A stretch of 64,000 nt of DNA, taken from NCBI RefSeq assembly GCF_022698145.1, contig NZ_JALDAX010000005.1, positions 434,001 to 498,000 on the forward strand. Direction: 5' to 3'. The stretch comes from Streptomyces spinosisporus. Lineage in GTDB: Bacteria > Actinomycetota > Actinomycetes > Streptomycetales > Streptomycetaceae. The notes under the pieces are model-generated. The model saw nothing but the letters and a program-made list of their open reading frames with translations. It did no database searches and was not told the DNA's origin. Positions 49,290-57,685 of this stretch are shown one piece after another (the stretch's first letter is position 1; every line of letters starts with the position of its first letter). The position numbers were made by a program, and so were the translations under genes.

Positions 49290-49652
49290 TCAGCCCAGCA
49301 GGCCACCGGGAAGCTCGAAACCGTCTTCGTTCTGGTTGTTCTTGGGCGCCGAGGAACCGTCCGGATTGCAGGTCACCTCGGGGCCGATCCGCGTGGCCCC
49401 GTTGTTCAGCAGGGGGATGACGGGCAGCTGCATGGGCTTCACCGGGACACAGGTCGTCGACTTGCGGATGGCGAATCCGTCGCCCGAGGGCATTTCACCG
49501 GTGATGCGCTGGACACAGGTGACATTGCCCTGGAGGTCGACGGAGCAGGCGCCCGGGTCCGCGGCGGCGTGGGCCTGGGTGACGCCGGCGCCGGTCATGA
49601 CGAGGCCGCACAGGAGCCCGGAGACGGCCGCGGTCTTCTTTCCACTGAACAT
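49290..49652 (-). CDS. Secreted four-cysteine protein, family C (120 aa)
   Basis: Signal peptide MFSGKKTAAVSGLLCGLVMT, cleavage near residue 30 (AHA-AA). Mature cysteines sit in GACSVD, VTCVQR, TTCVPV and EVTCNP, aligned with the four of the 48293 protein, with GPEVTCN matching GPKVECS there. The C-terminus (NNQNEDGFELPGGLLG) differs from the paralogue's His-rich tail. Ribosome site AAAGGAAAC as in the paralogue. Function unknown. Confidence 0.85.
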   Translation of the reverse strand: MFSGKKTAAVSGLLCGLVMTGAGVTQAHAAADPGACSVDLQGNVTCVQRITGEMPSGDGFAIRKSTTCVPVKPMQLPVIPLLNNGATRIGPEVTCNPDGSSAPKNNQNEDGFELPGGLLG

Positions 49653-49758
49653 GTGATCCGTTTCCTTTGTGAGGTGCGCCCGTACGCCTTGCGCCGCAAA
49701 CCGGCCGCGCCGGGCCCGAGTTGGGGGCGGCCTCGCACTCCGGGCCGCAGCACACGAA

Positions 49759-49791
49759 CGGGCCCCTTGGGGGTCGACCCCGAGGGGCCCG
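49759..49791 (-). terminator. Terminator of the short family B gene
   Basis: CGGGCCCC (49759-49766) and GGGGCCCG (49784-49791) with internal TTGGGG/CCCCGA pairing, about 35 bases after the stop at 49825 on the minus strand. Confidence 0.75.
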
Positions 49792-49824
49792 CGGAAGGTG
49801 TCGCGCAGGACTGGGCTGCCGCCC

Positions 49825-50076
49825 TCAGTCGGTGAAGGCGTGGTTGAACTGGCCGCAGGTGGTGTCGAAGGTCTCGGACAGACCCAGCACGCTGATCGGC
49901 AGATCGCCCTCGGCCGCCGTCTGCGGGCTGCACTCCTGGTAAGGGCGGTAGTGCTCGGTCGCCTTCGGCGCATCGTCGTAGCCGTAGCCATGGGCCTGGG
50001 CGGTGCCGGCGCCGATGGCGGACAGACCGCCGGCCGCCACTGCCGCTGCGATCATGGCCTGTTGAAGCTTGCGCAT
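49825..50076 (-). CDS. Small secreted protein, family B, short form (83 aa)
   Basis: Signal peptide MRKLQQAMIAAAVAAGGLSA, cleavage near residue 29 (AQA-HG). The mature 55 residues are almost only the conserved module: EHYRPYQECSPQTAAEGDLP then ISVLGLSETFDTTCGQFNHA. Compare RPYQECSPQ...VALLAAAETNGVDCGQANNQ in the 46771 protein. Two cysteines likely pair. Leader GAATGAAGGACCGAGGGTTCC-type sequence precedes the ATG. Divergent from the condensation-domain gene. Confidence 0.86.
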   Translation of the reverse strand: MRKLQQAMIAAAVAAGGLSAIGAGTAQAHGYGYDDAPKATEHYRPYQECSPQTAAEGDLPISVLGLSETFDTTCGQFNHAFTD

Positions 50077-50125
50077 GGAACCCTCGGTCCTTCATTCGCC
50101 GGTAAATCGAGGCTGATTGCCTACT

Positions 50126-50151
50126 GTGACTGGACGAACACTATCAGTCAC
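50126..50151. promoter_or_regulatory. Inverted repeat between secreted-protein and condensation genes
   Basis: GTGACTG (50126-50132) and CAGTCAC (50145-50151) separated by 12 bases. It is AT-richer than its surroundings and lies 50 bases upstream of the 49825 gene. The remaining 50152-50380 holds no clear gene. Confidence 0.4.
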
Positions 50152-50380
50152 AAAAGGGGATTCCGTGCCGCTCGATGTCCCGTGTCCGAAGGTGGACAAG
50201 GGAGTTGCGCCTTTTCAGGCGCCGCGCGATGCCCGGCGGACCGATTGGCTCACAATCGCCGATCACTCAATCCACTCAAAAGTGGGAACACATCATGTTC
50301 CGGGCATCTCCTTTCGCGGTCGCGGCATTCCCTTGATCGGGTCCGCCCGATCCGGGCTCCAACTGCGAACGGAGACGCCC

Positions 50381-51805
50381 GTGCGAATGACCGACATCCA
50401 GCGTTGCGAGGTCCGGCCCGGACGGCTCGTCGAGTGGGCGCTCAGTCCGGCGACCGTCGCTGCCGCCGCGGACCTGCCGGCCGACCCCAGGCCGCCGGCG
50501 TACGTCCAGGAAGGACACATCAGGACCGCCAGGACCGTCCGGGAGGACGGGCTGTTCGTGCCGACCTGGCTCGGCACCGCCTTCGACATCCCCGGCACCG
50601 TCGACCTCGACGCGCTCGAACAGGCGCTGCGCGGCTGGACGCTGCGGCACGAGACGCTGCGCAGCGGCTTCCGCTGGGACGGCGACGAGATGCACCGATT
50701 CACCCTCGAACCCGAGGCGGTGTCGCTGCACCGCGAGGAGGTCGGCGAGTTCACCGACGCGGACCGGCTCGTCCAGCACCTCCAGGACCGCTTCGACACC
50801 TGCGCGAACGCGCTGAGCTGGCCCAACTTCCTCTACTCGGCGGTGATCAGGGACGACTGCACCAGCGTGTACATTGGCTTCGACCACAGCAATGTCGACG
50901 CCTACTCCATCCAGCGCATCCCCGCCGAGATCCACGAGCTCTACGCGGCGGCCGTCGCGGGCCGGCCCACCGAGCAGGCACCGGTGGGCAGTTACGTCGA
51001 CTTCTGCGAGATCGAGCGGGCGGACGCCGACCGCATCGACGCCACCCACGCGATCGTCAGCCGCTGGCGCGAGTTCATCGTGCGGTGCGACGGCAAACTG
51101 CCCAACTTCCCCGTCGAGTTGGGCCTGGAGCCCGGCGGCCCGCTGCCCACCCAGAAGCTGATGCGCGAGATGCTCGTCGACGCGGACACCGCCGCGGCCT
51201 TCGAGGCGTACTGCCGGCCCTTCGGCGGCAGTCTCGTCGGCATTCTGGCCGCCACCAGCCTGATCGTCCACGAGATCGGCGGAGCGCCCGTCTACCGCGC
51301 GGTCGTCCCCTTCCACACCCGGGTCAAGTCCAAGTGGTCCAACTCCGTGGGCTGGTACGTCGGCGGCGCCCCCATCGAGGTGGCCGTCGACCAGGCACCC
51401 GACTTCCTGGGCGCCGTCCGGACGGTGCGCGCCGAGCTGCAGGCCAACAGGTCGCTGGCACGCATGCCGCTGGCCCGGGTGCTGCGCCTGCTCGGCGCCG
51501 ACTTCCGCCCCACCTCGCCCGACCTGTACTCGATCGTGTCGTACGTCGACGCGCGCGGCATCCCCGGCTCCGAGCGCTGGGACGAGCTGAGCGCCTACGG
51601 CCTCGTCAGGGTGTCGTACGGCGACCAGGTCTGCGTCTGGCTGAACCGGCTCCACGAGGGCCTGTGGTTCACCTGCCGCTACCCCGACACCGACGCCGCG
51701 TACAAGAACATGCGGCTGTACGTCGAGCGGCTGCGGGACGTCATCCTCACCGTGGCCCGAGAGCAGCGCACCGCCGAACTCGCACCGACCGGTCTGGCCG
51801 GATGA
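50381..51805 (+). CDS. Stand-alone condensation-domain acyltransferase
   Basis: 474 residues, GTG start with GGAG six bases upstream; longer in-frame starts (from 50117) lack family residues. The fold is that of NRPS condensation domains and PapA-type acyltransferases: FDIPGTVDLDALEQALRGWT and LRHETLRSGFRWDG at the start, the active-site motif HSNVDAYS (HxxxD) near residues 168-175, and later VVPFHTRVKSKWSNSVGWYVG. No adenylation or carrier domains are fused or adjacent. The His and Asp are present, so acyl transfer is plausible. It neighbours the secreted-protein island, but no functional link is shown. Confidence 0.85.
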   Translation: MRMTDIQRCEVRPGRLVEWALSPATVAAAADLPADPRPPAYVQEGHIRTARTVREDGLFVPTWLGTAFDIPGTVDLDALEQALRGWTLRHETLRSGFRWDGDEMHRFTLEPEAVSLHREEVGEFTDADRLVQHLQDRFDTCANALSWPNFLYSAVIRDDCTSVYIGFDHSNVDAYSIQRIPAEIHELYAAAVAGRPTEQAPVGSYVDFCEIERADADRIDATHAIVSRWREFIVRCDGKLPNFPVELGLEPGGPLPTQKLMREMLVDADTAAAFEAYCRPFGGSLVGILAATSLIVHEIGGAPVYRAVVPFHTRVKSKWSNSVGWYVGGAPIEVAVDQAPDFLGAVRTVRAELQANRSLARMPLARVLRLLGADFRPTSPDLYSIVSYVDARGIPGSERWDELSAYGLVRVSYGDQVCVWLNRLHEGLWFTCRYPDTDAAYKNMRLYVERLRDVILTVAREQRTAELAPTGLAG

Positions 51806-51858
51806 GCACACACGACGGCAGGCCCGCCCCCACCGAGGGGCGGGCCTGCCGTCGGCCG

Positions 51859-51932
51859 AGCCCCCTGTCGGATTCGAACCGACGACCTTCGCTTTACAAG
51901 AGCGGCGCTCTGACCAGCTGAGCTAAGGAGGC
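51859..51932 (-). tRNA. tRNA-Thr (anticodon TGT)
   Basis: 74 nt cloverleaf on the minus strand: acceptor GCCTCCT with AGGGGGC (one G-T pair), D arm GCTCAGCTGGTCAGAGC, anticodon loop CTTGTAA, T arm GTCGGTTCGAATCCGAC. The anticodon TGT reads threonine ACA and related codons. The first anticodon-stem pair (C27-A43) is mismatched. CCA is not encoded. It marks the border between the accessory island and the msiK core. Confidence 0.95.
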
Positions 51933-52027
51933 CTGCACGTCCGGTTTGCGGGCGTGCCCGTGCAGTGTACCCAGGTCCCAGGGGCCCCCTGTCGAAAATT
52001 TCCGCGAAGTTCACTGCCCCACAGGTA

Positions 52028-52057
52028 CTGACAGATCAGGCGAACGCCAGGTACCGT
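52028..52057 (+). promoter_or_regulatory. Candidate msiK promoter
   Basis: CTGACA (52028-52033) and TACCGT (52052-52057) with an 18-base spacer, giving a leader of about 85 bases that contains the msiK RNA structure. Confidence 0.45.
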
Positions 52058-52073
52058 CCAGAGCCAGTTCACT

Positions 52074-52140
52074 GTCGTGGACTACACCACCACCTTCCTA
52101 CAACGGATCGTCCGGCACGTTCCTGCCGGTAGAAGGGGGC
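52074..52140 (+). ncRNA. msiK leader RNA element
   Basis: Conserved structured leader known upstream of msiK genes in actinobacteria (msiK RNA motif). Visible pairings: CCGGCA/TGCCGG hairpin (52112-52129), and CCTTCCTAC (52093-52101) with GTAGAAGGG (52129-52137), one mismatch. The second helix covers the AAGGGGG ribosome site of msiK, so the element could control translation. Confidence 0.75.
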
Positions 52141-52149
52141 CCATTCACC

Positions 52150-53286
<1,137 letters not shown>

Positions 53287-53339
53287 CGCAACCGTCATCC
53301 TGGAAACGTCTCATCCCGGGTAATTCACCCAGGTTGACG

Positions 53340-53373
53340 AAAAGGGCCCCGCACACCGCTGCGGGGCCCTTTT
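53340..53373 (+). terminator. msiK terminator
   Basis: AAAAGGGCCCCGCA (53340-53353) pairs perfectly with TGCGGGGCCCTTTT (53360-53373) around CACCGC, 54 bases after the stop. Confidence 0.95.
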
Positions 53374-53512
53374 CCGTGTCGACAAATACCCCGGCAGACC
53401 GGTCATTTCGAGCAGCGTGCGTCAACGCCGCACCTCGTCCGGGGCGGCTCTTCTTCCCTCGAACCGGTGACTAAATGTCGCCAAATCATCACCTGGCGCT
53501 ACTCTCACTCGC

Positions 53513-53968
53513 GTGAAGCACTCCACTAACCAACAGAAGCGACGTGGCCGGGGCCCCGCCCGCCGGATCGGCCGCACCCTCGCCCTCGTCCTGCCCGTCG
53601 TCCTGGTGCTTTCCGGGACCCTCGCGGTCACCCGAGTCAACTGGTCGGGCAACCCGTCGAACTCGGTCCTCACCGCCTCCGACGCCTCCGACATCGCCGC
53701 GGACGGCAAGGCGGCCCACCGCGCCCCCCAGGACGTGCTGCGAGACAAGCTCCTGACCGAACTCCAGGAGGACGATCCGGGCGTGGTGCTCACGCACCTC
53801 CAGCAGGCCGTGGCCGAGCGTCCGTCGCTCGCGAAGCACTGCACGTCCATCGCCCGCGCCCTGGGCCGCGCCGCCGTCCGCATCTACGGCCCGACGCGCG
53901 CCCAGTCGTACGCCCGCCCGGTCTGCGACACGTCCTTCGCCTCCGGCGTCGCGGCTTCACACATCTGA
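53513..53968 (+). CDS. Hypothetical membrane-anchored or secreted protein (151 aa)
   Basis: GTG start at 53513. A basic N-terminus (MKHSTNQQKRRGRGPARRIGR) precedes one hydrophobic helix (TLALVLPVVLVLSGTLAV, about 22-39), and the rest is outside. Helical C-terminal half LRDKLLTELQEDDPGVVLTH, LQQAVAERPSLAKHCTSIAR and a final GPTRAQSYARPVCDTSF give two conserved-looking cysteines. This looks like a signal anchor with a small extracellular domain. Family not recognised. It lies between msiK and the nucleotidyltransferase gene with no obvious operon link. Confidence 0.72.
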   Translation: MKHSTNQQKRRGRGPARRIGRTLALVLPVVLVLSGTLAVTRVNWSGNPSNSVLTASDASDIAADGKAAHRAPQDVLRDKLLTELQEDDPGVVLTHLQQAVAERPSLAKHCTSIARALGRAAVRIYGPTRAQSYARPVCDTSFASGVAASHI

Positions 53969-54070
53969 CGCCGCCCCTCCTCCCCGCCGACGGCCGGGAG
54001 GAGGGTCACGGCTGCCCGGGGAACGGTTGCCGGCTCAGGCCGCGGGAGGGGCGCGCCGTACAGTTCGGTC

Positions 54071-54802
54071 ATGACCGATCCGAACGCCGCCTCCCGCCCC
54101 GTTCAAGCCGTCGTCCTGGCCGGGGGCCAGGGCTCCCGGCTGCGCCCCTACACCGACGACCGGCCCAAGCCGATGGTCGAGATCCCCGGCACGGGGACTC
54201 CGATCATCGGCCATCAGCTCGTGTGGCTGGCCGAGGAGGGCGTGACGGACGTCGTGGTCAGCTGCGGCCACCTCGCCGAGGTCCTGCAGGACTGGCTGAA
54301 GTCGGCCGATCTGCCGGTGAAGGTGACGACGGTCGTCGAGACCGAGCCGCTCGGACGAGGTGGCGGTCTGAAGTACGCCGCCGCCCATCTCCCGCACCCC
54401 GACCGCCCCTGGTACGCCACCAACGGCGACATCTGGACCCGCTTCTCGCTGCGCGACATGGCGGACTTCCACGCCGAGCGCGACGCGACGGCGACGCTCG
54501 CCCTGGCCCGACCTCGCCTCCCCTGGGGCGCCGTGCAGACGGACGGCTTCGGGCACATCACGGACTTCATAGAGGCCCCGCCGTCGACGTTCGAGATCAA
54601 CGCCGGTGTCTACGTCTTCTCCGCCGACTTCGCCGGGCTGCTCCCGGAGCGCGGCGACCATGAGCGTACGACCTTCCCGCATCTCGCCCGTGAGAACCGG
54701 CTGGCCGGGTTCCCGATCCCGCAGGGGGCCTATTGGCGTGCCATCGACACGGCCAAGGATCTGACCGAGGCGGCCAAGGAGTTGGCCGCTCTGGGGAGGT
54801 AG
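54071..54802 (+). CDS. Sugar-phosphate nucleotidyltransferase family protein
   Basis: 243 residues. The NTP-binding motif is AVVLAGGQGSRLRPYTDDRPKPMVEI (13-38, in two parts) with the G-G-GSRL signature and the PKPM lysine. ATNGDIW near 115-121 supplies the metal-binding Asp, and EINAGVYVFS is family-typical. Members make NDP-sugars from sugar 1-phosphates (mannose, glucose or heptose). The GT-GGA loop reads GRGGGLKYAAA. It may supply NDP-sugar for glycosylation; the sugar is unknown. Ends at a shared terminator. Confidence 0.86.
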   Translation: MTDPNAASRPVQAVVLAGGQGSRLRPYTDDRPKPMVEIPGTGTPIIGHQLVWLAEEGVTDVVVSCGHLAEVLQDWLKSADLPVKVTTVVETEPLGRGGGLKYAAAHLPHPDRPWYATNGDIWTRFSLRDMADFHAERDATATLALARPRLPWGAVQTDGFGHITDFIEAPPSTFEINAGVYVFSADFAGLLPERGDHERTTFPHLARENRLAGFPIPQGAYWRAIDTAKDLTEAAKELAALGR

Positions 54803-54819
54803 GAGCTCCGGCACGAAGC

Positions 54820-54850
54820 AGGGCCCCGCACGTCAGCCGTGCGGGGCCCT
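54820..54850. terminator. Bidirectional terminator
   Basis: AGGGCCCCGCACG (54820-54832) pairs perfectly with CGTGCGGGGCCCT (54838-54850) around TCAGC, between convergent genes. Confidence 0.9.
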
Positions 54851-54898
54851 CTGGGTGTCAGCCGGTGGGTGGGTTCAGGATGCCGCCCACCGGCCCGG

Positions 54899-56530
54899 CT
54901 ACCCCAACAGGCCGCCCACCAGGCCCGGTTCGCCGGAGGTGGAGCCTCCGGAGCCGATGCCGCCGCTCGATCCGGTGCCGCCCGTGCCGCCGCCGGAGGT
55001 GGGCCCTGAGCTGGTGCTGGGGGCGCCTCCGGTCGGCGAGGACTGCTGGGGAGGTGCCTGCCCGGCCGTGCTCTGCGCCTGGCTGGGCGCGCCGCCGGTC
55101 GCTGCGGCACCCGGAGTGGTCGCCGCGCCGGAGGGCGTGGAGCCGGCCGTCGCGCCCTGCGTGGGCGAGTGGGAGGCCGACGGGGACTGGCTGTGCCGCT
55201 TGCCCGGCTGCTGCGGGAGCGGGGAGCCCGGCAGCTCGTTGCGCGGGGCCTCGCCGGGGCCCGGGACGGTCACGCGGTCGGAGTCTCGGACCGCGCCGCC
55301 GAGCAGCGAGCCGAGGAGCAGCGTCACACCGGTCACGATGGCCGTGACGAGGGCGCCGCGGCGCAGGACGTAGCGGCGCAGGTCCCAGATGTCCGAGGAG
55401 GGGCCGAGGCGCCGCCAGGCGTTGCCCGCGAGGCGGCCGTCGACGGAGTAGACGGGGGCGCCGGCGATGATCAGCGGGGACCAGGCGGCGAGGTAGATGA
55501 TGTCCGGGGCGTCGTAGGCGGGGACGGTCTTCCAGCTGACGGTGACGATCAGCGCGGCGGAGAGCAGGGCGCCGAAGACGGCCGCCACGCGCTGCCAGCA
55601 GCCGAGAACCGTCAGCACGCCCACGACGACCTGCGCGAAGGCGATGACCAGACCGGAGCCGACGGGGTGGTGCAGGGCGAACTGGCGCAGCGGCTCGGCG
55701 ACTTCCCAGGGGTGCAGGGTGTTGAGCCAGGTGACCATCGAGCCGCGCTTGCCGCCGTCGAAGTAGACGGGGTCGCACAGCTTGCCCATGCCGGCGTAGA
55801 TGGAGATGAAGCCGAGGAAGATGCGCAGCGGGAGCAGGACGACGCCGAGGTTCATCCGGCGGCCGGGGTAGTAGGCGTGCCGGGCCGGGTCGTCGCCGTG
55901 GCGCCTGGTCTGCCGATCGGTGCCGTCCGGGTCGCCGGACTCGTCGAAGTCCTCGAACTCCCCGTCGCCGTAGGGGGGTTCCTCGTCGTACGCGCTGCCG
56001 ACGGTGCGCATCGCGGGCAGCAGGCGGGTGCCCGGGGCGTCGTCGTGGTGGCTGCGCCGGGGGCCGACGACCGGGGTCTCGACGGTCGCGTCCAGCTCGT
56101 CGTAGACCTCGTCGTAGTCGCCGGGCTCGACGCGCGGGATGACCTGGGTGGCTCCGGCGTCGGCGGGCTCGTCGGCATGCCGGACGCTGCCGCCCCGCAC
56201 GGCCTGGAGGAGGCGGTGCGCGCCGGTGTCGTCGGGGGCCGATCTGCCGCTCCAGACGACGGGCCGGCGCCGGGCGCCCGCACCCGCCCCGCCTGCCGCG
56301 GTGCCGACGACGGGCCTCCGGGCGCCGTCCTGGGAGGCGCTCAAGTGCCGTGCGATCCGCGGCGATTGCGTGCGGGTCGAGGCGCCCAGCAGCACGCGGA
56401 AGCTCGCGTGGCTGACGATGACCTGCGCCGGATCGCTCGGCACCTTCACCATGGTCAGCGCCGGAGCGTCATCGAATCCCGACGGGCCGTCCCCCGAGGG
56501 TGTGCGGGGTGTTCTGGTGTCCACACTCAT
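54899..56530 (-). CDS. DoxX-family membrane protein with long disordered ends
   Basis: 543 residues. The first 225 residues are hydrophilic and acidic (DYDEVYDELDATVETPV, EEPPYGDGEFEDFDESGD). Then a DoxX core with four membrane helices runs about 228-420: LLPLRIFLGFISIYAGMGKL, GSGLVIAFAQVVVGVLTVLG, VAAVFGALLSAALIVTVSW, DIIYLAAWSPLIIAGAPVYS, followed by LVTAIVTGVTLLLGSLLGG. The last 120 residues are Gly/Ser/Thr/Pro-rich. DoxX proteins take part in thiol or quinone redox at the membrane in mycobacteria. Function here is not established. ATG 56530 agrees with the length. Confidence 0.87.
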   Translation of the reverse strand: MSVDTRTPRTPSGDGPSGFDDAPALTMVKVPSDPAQVIVSHASFRVLLGASTRTQSPRIARHLSASQDGARRPVVGTAAGGAGAGARRRPVVWSGRSAPDDTGAHRLLQAVRGGSVRHADEPADAGATQVIPRVEPGDYDEVYDELDATVETPVVGPRRSHHDDAPGTRLLPAMRTVGSAYDEEPPYGDGEFEDFDESGDPDGTDRQTRRHGDDPARHAYYPGRRMNLGVVLLPLRIFLGFISIYAGMGKLCDPVYFDGGKRGSMVTWLNTLHPWEVAEPLRQFALHHPVGSGLVIAFAQVVVGVLTVLGCWQRVAAVFGALLSAALIVTVSWKTVPAYDAPDIIYLAAWSPLIIAGAPVYSVDGRLAGNAWRRLGPSSDIWDLRRYVLRRGALVTAIVTGVTLLLGSLLGGAVRDSDRVTVPGPGEAPRNELPGSPLPQQPGKRHSQSPSASHSPTQGATAGSTPSGAATTPGAAATGGAPSQAQSTAGQAPPQQSSPTGGAPSTSSGPTSGGGTGGTGSSGGIGSGGSTSGEPGLVGGLLG

Positions 56531-56649
56531 CTAACCGAGTGACGTGCGGTTAGGACACTGCTTTGACTCGTGCCGGATGTGTCCGGACCGCGTCAATCTT
56601 GTCCGGGACGCCCAGATCGACCCGCACGGGTGAGGGTGCGGACAGGTGT

Positions 56650-57591
56650 TCAGCCGCGGCGGCGTGCGGCCTCGTAGAGCACGATGCCCGCGGCCACACC
56701 GGCGTTGAGCGACTCCGCGCCGCCCGGCATCGGGATCCGGACCCGGAAGTCGCAGGTCTCGCCGACGAGTCGGGACAGGCCCTTGCCCTCGCTGCCGACG
56801 ACGATGACGACCGGGCCGTCCAGCGCCGCGAGTTCGCCGATCTCGGCCTCTCCGTCGGCGGCGAGGCCGACGACCGCGATGCCCGCCTTCTTGTACGCCT
56901 CCAGGGCGCGCGTCAGGTTGGTGGCGCGGGCGACGGGCGTACGGGCGGCCGTACCGGCGGAGGTCTTCCAGGCGCCGGCGGTCATGCCGGCCGCGCGGCG
57001 CTCGGGCACGACGACGCCGTGACCGCCGAAGGCGGAGACGGAGCGGACGACGGCGCCGAGGTTGCGCGGGTCGGTCACACCGTCGAGGGCGACGATCAGC
57101 GGGTCCTCGCCCTCGTCGTACGCCGCGGCCGCGAGGTCCTCGGGGTGGGCGTACTCGTACGGCGGGACCTGGAGGACGAGCCCCTGGTGGTTGAGGCCGT
57201 TGGTCATGCGGTCGAGCTCGGGGCGGGGGGCCTCCATGAGGTTGATGCCGCCGCGGTCGGCCGCGAGCTGCAGCGCCTCGCGCACCCGCTCGTCGTTGTC
57301 GATGAACTGCTGGACGTACAGGGTGGACGCGGGCACGCCCTCGCGCAGCGCCTCGACGACCGGGTTGCGGCCGACGACCAGTTCGGACGACGACTTGCCG
57401 CCGCGGCCGCGCGGCGCGGGACGCCGTACCGTCTGCTTCGCCTTGGCGTTCGCGATGCGGTTCTTCTTGTGGCCCTTGCGCATCTCGGCGGGCGGGGTCG
57501 GACCCTTGCCCTCCAGGCCCTTGCGCCGCTGGCCGCCACTGCCGACCTGCGCGCCCTTCTTGCCGGACATGCGGCGGTTGTTGGTGGCCAT
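56650..57591 (-). CDS. rlmB: 23S rRNA (guanosine-2'-O-)-methyltransferase RlmB
   Basis: 313 residues, SpoU/TrmH family. A basic N-terminal tail of about 70 residues (KKGAQVGSGGQRRKGLEGKG) precedes the substrate-binding domain VVGRNPVVEALREGVPAST. The SAM-knot motifs are DPRNLGAVVRSVSAFGGHGV, VVIVVGSEGKGLSRLV and IPMPGGAESLNAGVAAGIVL. It methylates G2251-type guanosine of 23S rRNA. It directly follows cysS on the same strand (94 bases), a standard actinobacterial order. Confidence 0.95.
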   Translation of the reverse strand: MATNNRRMSGKKGAQVGSGGQRRKGLEGKGPTPPAEMRKGHKKNRIANAKAKQTVRRPAPRGRGGKSSSELVVGRNPVVEALREGVPASTLYVQQFIDNDERVREALQLAADRGGINLMEAPRPELDRMTNGLNHQGLVLQVPPYEYAHPEDLAAAAYDEGEDPLIVALDGVTDPRNLGAVVRSVSAFGGHGVVVPERRAAGMTAGAWKTSAGTAARTPVARATNLTRALEAYKKAGIAVVGLAADGEAEIGELAALDGPVVIVVGSEGKGLSRLVGETCDFRVRIPMPGGAESLNAGVAAGIVLYEAARRRG

Positions 57592-57685
57592 GACCTACCT
57601 GTCTGTCGTGAGGCGTGTGTGCGTACGTCTATGAAGTGTGCCGCCCGGAGACCCGGACGGCACAATCGATCTTCAGCGGCCGGGC

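Noticed and set aside
50117..50380. N-terminal extension of the condensation protein to an upstream start
   Set aside because: The extra 88 residues do not match the domain. GTG 50381 has a good ribosome site and starts just before the conserved part.
51806..51958. Phage attachment site at tRNA-Thr
   Set aside because: No direct repeat of the tRNA 3' end and no integrase found in the window.
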